Under the pieces are notes generated by a model that did not search any database, had not been told where the DNA came from, and saw only the letters and a program-made list of their open reading frames with translations. This document shows, piece by piece, positions 1 through 11,422 of a stretch of 23,673 bases of DNA. Numbering within the stretch: the stretch's first letter is position 1; every line of letters begins with the position of its first letter. Location of the stretch: positions 1 through 23,673 of the forward strand of contig SSTB01000180.1 of assembly GCA_009469665.1 (NCBI GenBank), in the 5' to 3' direction. Origin of the DNA: Azonexaceae bacterium. Its GTDB lineage: Bacteria; Pseudomonadota; Gammaproteobacteria; Burkholderiales; Rhodocyclaceae. Position numbers and translations under genes: made by a program.

Positions 1-440
1 CGGTGACGGCCGTCGACGATCAGGCCATGGCGTTCGGCCAGGCTGTCCAGGTTGTGCCGTTTGTATTGGGGAAAGAGGCTGCGGGAAAGCTTGACCGTGC
101 ACAGTACCGGCGCCCGAAAGGGCAGGCCCAGGCGCCGGAACTCGTTCTTGAGGAAGCCGTAGTCGAAACGGGCGTTGTGGGCGATGAACAGCCGCCCGGC
201 CAGACGGCGCAGCACCTCCTCCGCCACGGCGGAGAAGGGCGGGGCATCCGCCACCAGGGCGTTGGAAATGCCGGTGAGCTGTTCGATGAAGGGCGGGATG
301 CGGGTGCCGGGATTGACCAGTTGCTGCCACTCTTCGACGCCACCGTCGGCGTCGACGGCGACGATGCCGATTTCGGTGATGCGGTCCTGGGTGGCGGTTG
401 CGCCGGTGGTTTCCAGGTCGACGAAGGCGAGGGGCTGCAT
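1..440 (-). CDS. DnaQ-like 3'-5' exonuclease (DEDDh), 3' end beyond window
   Basis: The visible 146 residues form the first part of a DnaQ/epsilon-type proofreading exonuclease. Exo I is seen as FVDLETTG (catalytic D8 and E10) and Exo II as AHNARFDYGF (87-96, D93). The last complete codon is a His followed by the start of an Arg codon, which would begin the Exo III motif (HRAxxD), so the window cuts at the active site. The ATG at 438-440 directly precedes the QPLAFVDLETTG core. In betaproteobacteria this type is either a stand-alone epsilon-like exonuclease or the N-terminal half of an exonuclease/GIY-YIG (UvrC-like) fusion; the C-terminus needed to decide is missing. The gene is divergent from purL, with 184 bp between the two starts. 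It probably acts on 3' DNA ends in the cytoplasm. Confidence 0.88.
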   Translation of the reverse strand, partial: MQPLAFVDLETTGATATQDRITEIGIVAVDADGGVEEWQQLVNPGTRIPPFIEQLTGISNALVADAPPFSAVAEEVLRRLAGRLFIAHNARFDYGFLKNEFRRLGLPFRAPVLCTVKLSRSLFPQYKRHNLDSLAERHGLIVDGRH

Positions 441-579
441 GGGGCGATTGTCGCATGGGTGAGGGCCGCTGCGCCCGGGAGGCAGGACCGTCTCGACCGG
501 AGCGGTACGTGCTCCGGCCGTGCAGGCCATCGCCCGGGAGGGACCCCGCCGACGTCCGGGAAGAGGGGGTGCCCTGGGG

Positions 580-585
580 TATAAT
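580..585 (+). promoter_or_regulatory. Putative -10 box of purL
   Basis: A perfect TATAAT hexamer lies 39 bp before the purL ATG. No good -35 box is visible 16-18 bp upstream and the extended -10 TG is absent. The leader between this box and the start codon is very C-rich. Confidence 0.5.
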
Positions 586-624
586 GCCGCCCTTCCCCCC
601 CCGACCCCCCCCAAGCTGCATACC

Positions 625-3600
625 ATGGCCGCCATCCTTTGCCTCAAGGGCGATTCCGCCTTTTCCGCCTTTCGCCTGCAACGCCTGCACGACCGCCTCG
701 GGGAAGCCTTGCCCGGGGTCTCCCGGGTGGAGGCGGACTACTGGCATGTGGCGGCTCTGAAACGTCCGCTGAACGACGAGGAACGGAGGCGCCTGGCGGA
801 CCTTCTGGAGGAACGTCCGGCGGGGGGCGAGGACGGAGAACTCTTTCTGGTAGTGCCGCGCATCGGCACCATTTCGCCCTGGTCGTCCAAGGCCACCGAC
901 ATCGCCTGGAACTGCGGTCTGGAGGCGGTGGAGCGTATCGAGCGCGGCATTGCCTTCCGCGTGGTGTTGGAGGGCGACCGGGCCCTGGGCGGCGATGAGC
1001 GCCGGGCCGTCGCGGCGCTGTTGCACGACCGCATGACCGAGACCGTGCTGGACGCCTTCGCGTCGGCAGGCGAGCTTTTTCGCCATTTCGAGCCGCGCCC
1101 CCTGGCCACGGTGGATGTCCTGGGCGGCGGCCGGCCGGCCCTGGTGGAGGCCAACGCCAGCCTGGGACTTGCGCTTTCCGAGGACGAGGTCGATTACCTG
1201 GTCGAACTCTTCGGCGCCGCGGGGCGCAATCCCACCGACGTGGAATTGATGATGTTCGCCCAGGCCAATTCCGAACATTGCCGCCACAAGATTTTCAATG
1301 CTTCGTGGATCGTGGATGGCGAGACCAAGGACAAAACGCTCTTCGGCATGATCCGCGAGACCCACGCCGCCCATCCCCAGGGCACCGTGATGGCCTATGC
1401 CGACAATGCCTCGATCATCGAAGGGGCGGAAATTCCCCGCTTCTACCCCGGCCCCGACGGCGCCTACGGCTACCGCCAGGAACTCACTCATATCCTGACC
1501 AAGGTGGAAACCCATAATCACCCGACGGCCATTTCGCCTTTCCCCGGCGCCTCCACCGGTTCCGGCGGCGAAATCCGCGACGAGGGGGCCACCGGGCGCG
1601 GGTCCAAGCCCAAGGCCGGCCTGTGTGGCTTTTCGGTGTCCAACCTCGGCCTTCCCGAGGCTCCCCGGCCCTGGGAACAGCCCTACGGCCGGCCGTCCCG
1701 CATCGCTTCGGCACTGGACATCATGCTCGAGGGGCCCATCGGCGCCGCCGCTTTCAACAACGAATTCGGCCGCCCCAACCTGGCCGGCTATTTCCGTACC
1801 TTCGAGCAGGCCGTGGGCGACACTGTTCGGGGCTACCACAAGCCCATCATGATCGCCGGTGGCATCGGCAATATCGAAGCGGGGCAGTCCTTCAAGGCCG
1901 AGACCTTTCCGGCGGGCACCCGTTTCGTGCAACTGGGCGGACCGGGCATGCTCATCGGCCTGGGGGGCGGTGCCGCCTCGTCCATGAGTGCCGGGGTCAA
2001 TAGCGAGGATCTGGACTTCGCCTCGGTGCAGCGGGGCAATCCGGAAATCCAGCGCCGCGCTCAGGAAGTCATCGATCGCTGCTGGCAAATGGGGGCGCCC
2101 CGGGGCGACGGCCAGGCGCCGGGGGACGGCAATCCCATCCTCTCGATCCACGACGTGGGGGCGGGGGGCGTGTCCAACGCCCTGCCGGAACTGGCCCATT
2201 CCGGCGGCGTCGGCGCCCATTTCGAACTGCGCCGGGTGCCCATCGAGGAGCCGGGCATGTCGCCGGCGGAGATCTGGTCCAACGAATCCCAGGAGCGCTA
2301 CGTGCTGGCCATTCCGCCGGGCCGTCTCGCCGAATTCCAGGCCCTGTGCGAAAGGGAGCGCTGTCCCTTTGCCGTGGTCGGCGAGGCCACCGCCGACGGC
2401 CACCTGACGGTCACCGACGCCCATTTCGGCGTCAATCCCGTCGATATGGAAATGGAGGCCCTGCTGGGCAAGCCGCCCCGCATGACCCGGGAGGTGACCA
2501 GCCTGCCGCCTTCTTTCGTGCCTTTCGATGCCGCCGCTCTGGAATTGAAGGACGCCGCGTATCGCGTCCTGCGCCTGCCGACGGTGGCCGACAAGACCTT
2601 CCTGATTTCCATCGGCGACCGCTCGGTCGGTGGAATGACCGCCCGGGACCAGATGGTCGGCCCCTGGCAGGTGCCGGTGGCCGACGTGGCGGTGACCACC
2701 ATGGCCTACCAGGGCTATCTGGGCGAAGCCTTCGCCCTGGGCGAGCGGACCCCGGTGGCAGTACTTGACGCCCCCGCTTCGGGCCGCATGGCGGTGGGCG
2801 AAGCCATCACCAACCTGGCGGCGGCAGCGGTGGGCGACCTGGGCCGCGTCAAGCTCTCGGCCAACTGGATGGCCCCCTGCGGCGTCCCGGGGGAGGATGC
2901 GCGGCTCTTTGCCACGGTGGAGGCCGTTGCCGCCCTGTGCAAGGGCCTGGGGGTCTCGATTCCGGTGGGCAAGGATTCCCTGTCCATGCGCACCGCCTGG
3001 GAAGAGGGCGGGGAAAAGAAGCAGGTGGTGTCGCCGCTTTCCCTCATCGTCACGGCCTTTGCGCCGGTGGAAGATGTGCGGCGCACCCTGACGCCGCAGT
3101 TGCGTACCGACCTGGGTGAAAGCGAGCTCATCCTTCTCGATCTGGGCTCCAATCGCCTGGGGGGATCGGCTCTCGCCCAGGTCTATGGCGCTACCGGCAG
3201 CGATGCGCCCGACCTCGACGATCCGGCACGCCTCAAGGGCCTCTTCGACGCCGTCCAGCGCCTCAATCGAGAGGGGCTGATCTTGGCCTACCACGATCGT
3301 TCCGACGGGGGGCTGTTCGTCAGCGCCTGCGAAATGGCCTTCGCCGGCCATTGCGGCGTCACCCTGGACCTCGACGGCCTGTGCTACGACCCGCTGCTCC
3401 ACGACGTGGACGGCAACGAGAAGAAGCCCGAGCTGCTGGGCGGCCGCTCCTTCGAACTTCTGGTGCGCGCCCTGTTCAATGAGGAACTCGGCGCCCTCAT
3501 CCAGACCCGTCGCGTCGACCGGGAGAAGATCACTGCGGTCCTGCGGGCCAGCCGCGTGCCCTACCATTTCGTCGGTCACCCCAACGAGGGCGACGAAATC

Positions 3601-4584
3601 CGCGTCGTGCGCAACGCCCGCAAGGTGCTGCGGGAATCCCGCATCGACTTGCGCCGGGCCTGGTCCGAGACCAGCTTTCACATGCAGGCGCGGCGTGACA
3701 ATCCCGCCTGCGCCCAAGAGGAATACGACCGCATCCTGGATGCCGGCGACCCCGGTCTCTCGCCGCGCCTCGGCTTCGACCCGGCGGAGGACATTGCGGC
3801 CGCCTACATCGCCATCGGCCATCGGCCGCCCCTGGCCATCCTGCGCGAGCAGGGCGTGAACAGCCATTACGAAATGGCCGCCGCCTTCGACCGGGCCGGT
3901 TTCAAGGCCGTCGATGTCCATATGAGCGACCTGCTGGCCGGCCGCGTCAGCCTGAGGGATTTCAAGGGCCTGGTGGCCTGCGGTGGCTTCTCCTACGGCG
4001 ACGTCCTGGGGGCAGGCCAGGGCTGGGCCAAGACCATCCTCATGCACGCCGGCTGCCGCGATGAATTCGCCGCCTTTTTCGCGCGCCGCGACACTTTCGC
4101 CCTGGGGGTGTGCAACGGCTGCCAGATGATGAGCGCCCTGAAGTCCCTGGTGCCCGGGGCCGAAGCCTGGCCCGCCTTCCGCCGCAACACGGTGGAGCAG
4201 TTCGAGGCCCGCTTCGTGCTCACCGAGGTGCTCGAGTCGCACTCGCTCTTCTTTGCCGGGATGGCCGGTTCGCGGATTCCCATCGTCGTTTCCCACGGCG
4301 AGGGCCGGGCCGTCTTCGACGTGCAAGCCGATGCCGGCAAGGTGCATGGCGCCCTGCGCTATATCGACAACCGAGGCGAGGCCACCCAGGCCTATCCCTA
4401 CAACCCCAACGGTTCCCCGGGGGGGCTCACGGCGGTGACCACGGCGGATGGGCGCTTCACCATCATGATGCCGCACCCGGAGCGGGTCTTCCGCAGCGTG
4501 CAGATGTCCTGGCATCCCGATGGCTGGGGTGAGGATTCCCCCTGGATGCGCATGTTCCGGAACGCCCGCCGCTGGGTGGGCTGA
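625..4584 (+). CDS. purL: Phosphoribosylformylglycinamidine synthase (FGAM synthase)
   Basis: Large single-chain PurL of 1,319 residues, the usual size in beta- and gammaproteobacteria. It performs the fourth step of de novo purine synthesis: FGAR + ATP + glutamine to FGAM. The N-terminal FGAR-AT domain is followed by a linker with the NSEHCRHK motif, two AIRS-type halves (for example [18 protein letters not shown]) and a C-terminal class I glutamine amidotransferase. In the latter the nucleophile is C1163 (GVCNGCQMM) and the triad is completed by H1284 and E1286 (MPHPER). The ATG at 625 is chosen because MAAILCLKG aligns with the family N-terminus; the frame is open further upstream. No Shine-Dalgarno sequence is visible, since the leader is a run of C. 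The reading frame is intact. The gene appears monocistronic, because the next gene is convergent. Confidence 0.98.
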   Translation: MAAILCLKGDSAFSAFRLQRLHDRLGEALPGVSRVEADYWHVAALKRPLNDEERRRLADLLEERPAGGEDGELFLVVPRIGTISPWSSKATDIAWNCGLEAVERIERGIAFRVVLEGDRALGGDERRAVAALLHDRMTETVLDAFASAGELFRHFEPRPLATVDVLGGGRPALVEANASLGLALSEDEVDYLVELFGAAGRNPTDVELMMFAQANSEHCRHKIFNASWIVDGETKDKTLFGMIRETHAAHPQGTVMAYADNASIIEGAEIPRFYPGPDGAYGYRQELTHILTKVETHNHPTAISPFPGASTGSGGEIRDEGATGRGSKPKAGLCGFSVSNLGLPEAPRPWEQPYGRPSRIASALDIMLEGPIGAAAFNNEFGRPNLAGYFRTFEQAVGDTVRGYHKPIMIAGGIGNIEAGQSFKAETFPAGTRFVQLGGPGMLIGLGGGAASSMSAGVNSEDLDFASVQRGNPEIQRRAQEVIDRCWQMGAPRGDGQAPGDGNPILSIHDVGAGGVSNALPELAHSGGVGAHFELRRVPIEEPGMSPAEIWSNESQERYVLAIPPGRLAEFQALCERERCPFAVVGEATADGHLTVTDAHFGVNPVDMEMEALLGKPPRMTREVTSLPPSFVPFDAAALELKDAAYRVLRLPTVADKTFLISIGDRSVGGMTARDQMVGPWQVPVADVAVTTMAYQGYLGEAFALGERTPVAVLDAPASGRMAVGEAITNLAAAAVGDLGRVKLSANWMAPCGVPGEDARLFATVEAVAALCKGLGVSIPVGKDSLSMRTAWEEGGEKKQVVSPLSLIVTAFAPVEDVRRTLTPQLRTDLGESELILLDLGSNRLGGSALAQVYGATGSDAPDLDDPARLKGLFDAVQRLNREGLILAYHDRSDGGLFVSACEMAFAGHCGVTLDLDGLCYDPLLHDVDGNEKKPELLGGRSFELLVRALFNEELGALIQTRRVDREKITAVLRASRVPYHFVGHPNEGDEIRVVRNARKVLRESRIDLRRAWSETSFHMQARRDNPACAQEEYDRILDAGDPGLSPRLGFDPAEDIAAAYIAIGHRPPLAILREQGVNSHYEMAAAFDRAGFKAVDVHMSDLLAGRVSLRDFKGLVACGGFSYGDVLGAGQGWAKTILMHAGCRDEFAAFFARRDTFALGVCNGCQMMSALKSLVPGAEAWPAFRRNTVEQFEARFVLTEVLESHSLFFAGMAGSRIPIVVSHGEGRAVFDVQADAGKVHGALRYIDNRGEATQAYPYNPNGSPGGLTAVTTADGRFTIMMPHPERVFRSVQMSWHPDGWGEDSPWMRMFRNARRWVG

Positions 4585-4665
4585 AGCCGTCATCCGGGCT
4601 CACCGCAGTCCTCGTTTCAGCGGCAAACGCCCTTGCGCCTGCCCAGGGCGAGGGGCGGCGCTTCC

Positions 4666-4944
4666 TCAGCCGCCGCCCTGCTCGTAGGCGGACAGGGTCA
4701 CCCCCGCCCGGGCCAGGCATTCCCGCAGATGCTTGATGTCCTGCTTGGAGCAGGTAGTGCTGTTGTGGGGATGGTGCAGGAAAAACTCCTGCCGGTTGAG
4801 CAGCACCCGGAAACGCGCCCCGTGGCTGGATTCCACCGTGGCGCCCAGGTGGGTGAGTAGCGATTCGACTTCGCGCCAGTGGATGTTGGCGCTCAGCGGA
4901 TCGTGATAGATGGCCTGCAAGAGGTGGAGATGCTTGTGGCTCAT
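4666..4944 (-). CDS. HicA-like small protein (orphan mRNA-interferase-type fold)
   Basis: 92 residues. From about residue 22 the protein follows the HicA/YcfA pattern: a helix (WREVESLLTHLGA), the strand with the conserved His (SSHGARFRV, H41), a basic/His-rich strand (FFLHHPH), and a final helix (KHLRECLARAGV). HicA proteins are small dsRBD-fold RNases that cleave mRNA and are neutralised by a HicB partner. No HicB-like frame lies on either side: purL is convergent and the PEP-CTERM gene lies behind a terminator. The ATG at 4944 is preferred over an in-frame start at 4980, because the -10-like TATACT at 4971-4976 would overlap the longer form. It may be a housekeeping HicA-fold protein rather than a toxin; the fold is fairly likely, the activity unproven. 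Confidence 0.75.
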   Translation of the reverse strand: MSHKHLHLLQAIYHDPLSANIHWREVESLLTHLGATVESSHGARFRVLLNRQEFFLHHPHNSTTCSKQDIKHLRECLARAGVTLSAYEQGGG

Positions 4945-4970
4945 GGCGCGGCTCCCGAAAGATGCGGGCC

Positions 4971-4976
4971 AGTATA
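4971..4976 (-). promoter_or_regulatory. Putative -10 box of the HicA-like gene
   Basis: TATACT on the minus strand, 26 bp before the ATG at 4944. No convincing -35 element is seen. It lies downstream of the terminator at 5001-5033, so the gene appears to be transcribed on its own. Confidence 0.4.
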
Positions 4977-5000
4977 GCAAGGGCCGCCCCGGACCGACGG

Positions 5001-5033
5001 CCCAAAGAAAAAGCCCCCGCAGGGCGGGGGCTT
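5001..5033 (-). terminator. Rho-independent terminator of the PEP-CTERM gene
   Basis: A perfect 10-bp stem, AAGCCCCCGC (5011-5020) with GCGGGGGCTT (5024-5033) and a 3-nt loop, is followed on the minus strand by a T-rich tract (TTTTTCTTT). It begins 23 bp past the stop codon at 5056. Confidence 0.88.
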
Positions 5034-5055
5034 CTGGTGCGAGACCGAATCAGGA

Positions 5056-5682
5056 TCAGGCGGTCTTGCGGCGGCGGGCAGCGGCCAGACCGGCGAAGCC
5101 CAGGCCCAGAAGCGCCAGGGAACCGGGTTCGGGCACGTTGCCGCCCCGGGTGGTGACGGTCAGGGTGGCGGAGAAGAACTCCAGGGGGTCGGCACCGACG
5201 GTGTCCTGGATGAACAGAGTCCAGTCGCCGAAGGCGTCTTGGCCGTCGAAGGAGGCCAGGCTGCCCACGGGGCGGAAGCTGCCGCCGGTGACGGCACCGC
5301 CGCCAACCGTGCTGGCAGCCTCGTCGTCGAAGCTGATGGTGACGACGCCGGCGCTGGAGTGACCGGGGTAGGTATCCTGGTTCACCAGATTGACCACGGT
5401 GCCGCCAGGGCTGGTCAGGCGGAAGACGATTTCACGGTCGAAGGATCCGCCCGGATTGACGCAGGCCGTTCCGCCGCTGACGCCCGGGTCGTCGCACTTG
5501 GAGAAGGTGATGGCGATATTGACGTCGGCGATGGCGCCGGCGCCCAGGGAGAGCAAGCGGCTACCGGAGCTGGCATCAAAAATGCCGTAGGTGCTGTTGG
5601 TGGTGGACAGCACGGCGGCGTTGGCGGCGAAGCCGGTGGCCAGGAGGGCGGCGGCGAGAGCGGATTTGACGAGTTTTTTCAT
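5056..5682 (-). CDS. PEP-CTERM sorting-domain exported protein
   Basis: 208 residues. A Sec signal peptide (MKKLVKSALAAALLATG..., likely cut after residues 20-23 at ANAA) leads into a beta-rich Gly/Ser/Thr body. The C-terminus is a textbook PEP-CTERM tag: VPEPGS (183-188), a hydrophobic helix, then ARRRK. Exosortase (EpsH) is known to recognise such tags at the inner membrane, and these proteins are tied to exopolysaccharide and floc formation. The stretch GDWTLFIQD (152-160) followed by a closing beta strand resembles the end of a proprotein-convertase P domain, a fold seen in some surface proteins. Two Cys (63 and 74) could form a disulphide. The gene stands alone, with its own sigma-54-type promoter and terminator; no exosortase gene lies in the window. 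The biochemical role is unknown. Confidence 0.93.
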   Translation of the reverse strand: MKKLVKSALAAALLATGFAANAAVLSTTNSTYGIFDASSGSRLLSLGAGAIADVNIAITFSKCDDPGVSGGTACVNPGGSFDREIVFRLTSPGGTVVNLVNQDTYPGHSSAGVVTISFDDEAASTVGGGAVTGGSFRPVGSLASFDGQDAFGDWTLFIQDTVGADPLEFFSATLTVTTRGGNVPEPGSLALLGLGFAGLAAARRRKTA

Positions 5683-5727
5683 GGTGGGCTCCGGGGAACG
5701 GGTTCAAGTTAGTGACGGAGCGAATTA

Positions 5728-5743
5728 AGCACGTCCCGTGCCA
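5728..5743 (-). promoter_or_regulatory. Sigma-54 (RpoN) -24/-12 promoter of the PEP-CTERM gene
   Basis: The minus strand reads TGGCACG-GGAC-GTGCT. Compared with the consensus TGGCACG-N4-TTGCW only one position differs (GTGC for TTGC), and the GG/GC spacing is exact. Initiation about 12 nt downstream would give a leader of roughly 35 nt before the ATG at 5682. RpoN with the PrsK/PrsR two-component system is known to drive PEP-CTERM genes in floc-forming betaproteobacteria. Confidence 0.82.
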
Positions 5744-5791
5744 CAAACAAAATATCACTATAAATCAATTTGTTAACGTTTTTTGCTGCTA

Positions 5792-5803
5792 TGACTTTAG
5801 TCA
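5792..5803. promoter_or_regulatory. Inverted repeat TGACT-TT-AGTCA, candidate activator site
   Basis: Five-base arms with a 2-bp spacer, about 50 bp upstream of the -24 element in an AT-rich island (5745-5835) unlike the surrounding GC-rich DNA. A second imperfect pair TGT-N11-ACA lies at 5808-5824. The position would suit an enhancer-binding protein or IHF; the identity of any regulator is inference. Confidence 0.35.
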
Positions 5804-5866
5804 GGGGTGTAAAAGCCTCCGACAGTTTTTTCGCGTTTCCCGGCGTCACCGCCGGCCCGCGGCCGG

Positions 5867-9083
<3,217 letters not shown>

Positions 9084-9103
9084 GGGCCTCCCCCAAAGAT
9101 TTT

Positions 9104-9922
9104 CTAGTCGCGCAGCAGTTCGTTGATGCTGGTCTTGGAGCGGGTCTGGGCGTCCACCTTCTTGACGATGATCGCCGCGTAGAGGCTGTAGGCGCCGCCT
9201 GCCTTGGGCAGGGAGCCGCTGATGACCACCGACCCCGGCGGGATGCGGCCGTAGCTTACCTGCCCCGTCTCGCGGTCGTAGATGGGGGTGCTCTGACCGA
9301 TGTAGACCCCCATGGAGACTACGGAATTCTCGCCCACGATGACGCCCTCGACCACCTCGGAGCGGGCGCCGATGAAGCAGTTGTCCTCGATGATGGTGGG
9401 GTTGGCCTGGAGGGGCTCCAGGACTCCGCCGATGCCGACGCCACCGGAGAGATGCACGTTCTTGCCGATCTGGGCGCAGGAGCCCACGGTGACCCAGGTA
9501 TCGACCATGGTGGCTTCGTCGACGTAGCCCCCGATATTGACGAAGGACGGCATGAGCACCGCATTGCGGGCGACGAAGGCGCCCTTGCGCACGATGGTGC
9601 CCGGCACCACACGGAAGCCGCCCTGGCGGAAGCGCTCCTCGCTCCAGCCTTCGAACTTGGTATCCACCTTGTCGAAATAGCGGATGTCACCGGCCTGCTG
9701 CACGCGGTTGTCGCGCACGCGGAAAGAGAGCAGCACGGCCTTCTTGACCCACTGGTGGGTGACCCAGTCGCCATTGATCTTCTCGGCCACGCGGATGGCC
9801 CCGGAATCGAGCTGGTCGATGACCTGATTGATGGCGGCGACCTGGGCGGCGTCGGAGGCGGGAGTCAGCTCGGTGCGGCGTTCCCAGAGTTCTTCGATGG
9901 TGGATTGCAGGGGGTGGCTCAT
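9104..9922 (-). CDS. dapD: 2,3,4,5-tetrahydropyridine-2,6-dicarboxylate N-succinyltransferase
   Basis: 272 residues, normal for DapD. It transfers succinyl from succinyl-CoA to tetrahydrodipicolinate, opening the ring for lysine synthesis. An N-terminal helical domain leads to a left-handed beta-helix of hexapeptide repeats (about 105-230: [39 protein letters not shown]). The family signature [18 protein letters not shown] is present. The C-terminus [10 protein letters not shown] is typical. The ATG has a GAGAG Shine-Dalgarno and lies 13 bp after the dapC stop. Confidence 0.98.
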   Translation of the reverse strand: MSHPLQSTIEELWERRTELTPASDAAQVAAINQVIDQLDSGAIRVAEKINGDWVTHQWVKKAVLLSFRVRDNRVQQAGDIRYFDKVDTKFEGWSEERFRQGGFRVVPGTIVRKGAFVARNAVLMPSFVNIGGYVDEATMVDTWVTVGSCAQIGKNVHLSGGVGIGGVLEPLQANPTIIEDNCFIGARSEVVEGVIVGENSVVSMGVYIGQSTPIYDRETGQVSYGRIPPGSVVISGSLPKAGGAYSLYAAIIVKKVDAQTRSKTSINELLRD

Positions 9923-9935
9923 GGAGGATTCTCTC

Positions 9936-11126
9936 TCAACGTTGTTGTGCGAACTGGCAAAGGCGGGTGGCGGCGTCCAGGCATTCGTTCAGGGAAGCGA
10001 CCAGGGCGATGCGGACGAAACCGGCGCCGGGATTGACACCCCGGGCCTCCCGGGCGAGGAAGCTGCCCGGTAAAACGATGACATTATAGGTGGCGAAAAG
10101 CTCGCGGGCGAAGTCCGTATCGGCCCCCGGGGTGCGGGCCCACAGGTAGAAACCCGCATCGGGGCGGGCCGTGCCCAGGACCTCGGACACCCGGGGCGTG
10201 ACGGCGGCGAATTTCTCCCGGTACAGGCGGCGGTTCTCCAGAACGTGGGCCTCGTCGTCCCAGGCGGCGGCAGAGGCGGCCTGGACGGGAGGGGAGAGGG
10301 CGCAGCCGTGGTAGGTGCGGTACAGGAGGAAGGCCTTCAGGAGTTTGGCGTCGCCGGCAACGAAGCCGGAGCGCATGCCCGGCACGTTGGAACGTTTGGA
10401 GAGGCTGGAGAACATCACCAGGCGATCCGGCCCGCGGCCCAGGAGCCGGGCCGCCTGGAGGCCGCCCAGGGGCGGGTTTGTCTCGTCGAAATAGATTTCC
10501 GAATAGCATTCGTCGGAAGCGATGATGAAACCGTAGCGATCGGCCAGGGCGAAGAGGCGCTTCCAGTCTTCCAGCCCCAGCACCTTGCCGGTGGGGTTGG
10601 CGGGAGAGCAGACGTAGAAAAGCTGTACCCGGGACCATTCTTCGGGACTGAGGGCGTCCAGGTCGAAGGCGTAGTCGTCCTCGGGCAGGGTGTTGAGGAA
10701 GCGCGGCTCGGCCCCGGCGAGATAGGCGGCGCCTTCGTAGATTTGATAGAAGGGGTTGGGACTCACCACCAGGGGCGTGCCGCCGCAAGCGGGGCCGATG
10801 ACCGTCTGGGCGAAGGAGAACAACGCCTCGCGGGAACCATTCACCGGCAGGATTTCGCTTTCCGGATCGAGGTCCAGGTCGTAGCGGCGCTTGCACCAGC
10901 GGGCAATGGACTGGCGCAGGGCCGGGGTGCCCTGGGTGGTGGGGTAATTGGCCAGGCCGGCCAAACCGGCGGTCAGAGCGTCGCGGATGAAGGCTGGCGT
11001 CGCGTGCTGGGGCTCGCCGATGGACAATTTGATTTCCCGGTAAGCCGCGTTCGGGGTCACGCCGGCGAAAAGCTGGCGCAGTTTTTCGAAGGGGTAGGGC
11101 TGCAGGCGGGCGAGATGGGGATTCAC
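9936..11126 (-). CDS. dapC: Succinyldiaminopimelate transaminase (DapC)
   Basis: 396 residues, fold-type I PLP aminotransferase. It converts N-succinyl-2-amino-6-ketopimelate to N-succinyl-LL-diaminopimelate with glutamate as donor. The PLP lysine is K244 in [12 protein letters not shown]177 (SPANPTG) and D205 ([10 protein letters not shown]) are the usual PLP contacts. The sequence alone could fit a general alpha-aminotransferase, but its place directly before dapD and dapE, between which it acts, makes DapC the natural call. The start is a GTG (11124-11126) giving [16 protein letters not shown], the typical family N-terminus. It is the first gene of the operon. Confidence 0.95.
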   Translation of the reverse strand: MNPHLARLQPYPFEKLRQLFAGVTPNAAYREIKLSIGEPQHATPAFIRDALTAGLAGLANYPTTQGTPALRQSIARWCKRRYDLDLDPESEILPVNGSREALFSFAQTVIGPACGGTPLVVSPNPFYQIYEGAAYLAGAEPRFLNTLPEDDYAFDLDALSPEEWSRVQLFYVCSPANPTGKVLGLEDWKRLFALADRYGFIIASDECYSEIYFDETNPPLGGLQAARLLGRGPDRLVMFSSLSKRSNVPGMRSGFVAGDAKLLKAFLLYRTYHGCALSPPVQAASAAAWDDEAHVLENRRLYREKFAAVTPRVSEVLGTARPDAGFYLWARTPGADTDFARELFATYNVIVLPGSFLAREARGVNPGAGFVRIALVASLNECLDAATRLCQFAQQR

Positions 11127-11154
11127 GGCGGCGGGGCAAAAACGCGAAAGCCGG

Positions 11155-11160
11155 ATTATC
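11155..11160 (-). promoter_or_regulatory. Putative -10 box of the dapC operon
   Basis: GATAAT on the minus strand, 28 bp before the dapC GTG. No clear -35 box is seen at the normal distance. Confidence 0.35.
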
Positions 11161-11410
11161 CCCGAAAACGCTCCAGGGCGGCATGCCTGGGGCCGGGGCG
11201 CCCGGAAGCCGGCCGGGGCGCAGGATGAGCCTCGGTGGGCCCTGGCCGTGCCCGAGGGGCCCGGGAAACGCCTTTACCCGCGAGGCAATCCGCGCAGGAC
11301 CCTCGCCGCGCTCGCGGAGCCCGGCGGGCTGCAGGGCAGGCGCGGGCGGGCTCGCCGTCCCGGGCCGAAAGGGTGGCCGGGGCCTCGTCTCCGCCCCGGG
11401 CCGGGGCTGC
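11161..11410. other. GC-rich intergenic stretch without a recognisable gene
   Basis: The space between the divergent dapC and lipoprotein genes is extremely GC-rich. Open frames exist here on both strands but only by lack of AT-rich stop codons; none has a Shine-Dalgarno sequence or a plausible protein. No RNA gene is recognised. Confidence 0.5.
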
Positions 11411-11416
11411 TACACT
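11411..11416 (+). promoter_or_regulatory. Putative -10 box of the lipoprotein gene
   Basis: TACACT within CTGCTACACTTCGCCC lies only 6 bp before the ATG at 11423. A start 6-8 nt downstream would make the mRNA leaderless or nearly so. No Shine-Dalgarno sequence is present, which agrees with this. Confidence 0.35.
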
Positions 11417-11422
11417 TCGCCC

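Noticed and set aside
4653..4678. Hairpin GGGCGGCG / CGCCGCCC between purL and the HicA-like gene
   Set aside because: Strong stem but no T tract on either strand and it overlaps the HicA-like coding end; not called a terminator.
5840..5855. Hairpin CCGGCG-TCAC-CGCCGG after prmB
   Set aside because: On the operon strand it is followed by an A-rich, not T-rich, sequence, so not an intrinsic terminator.
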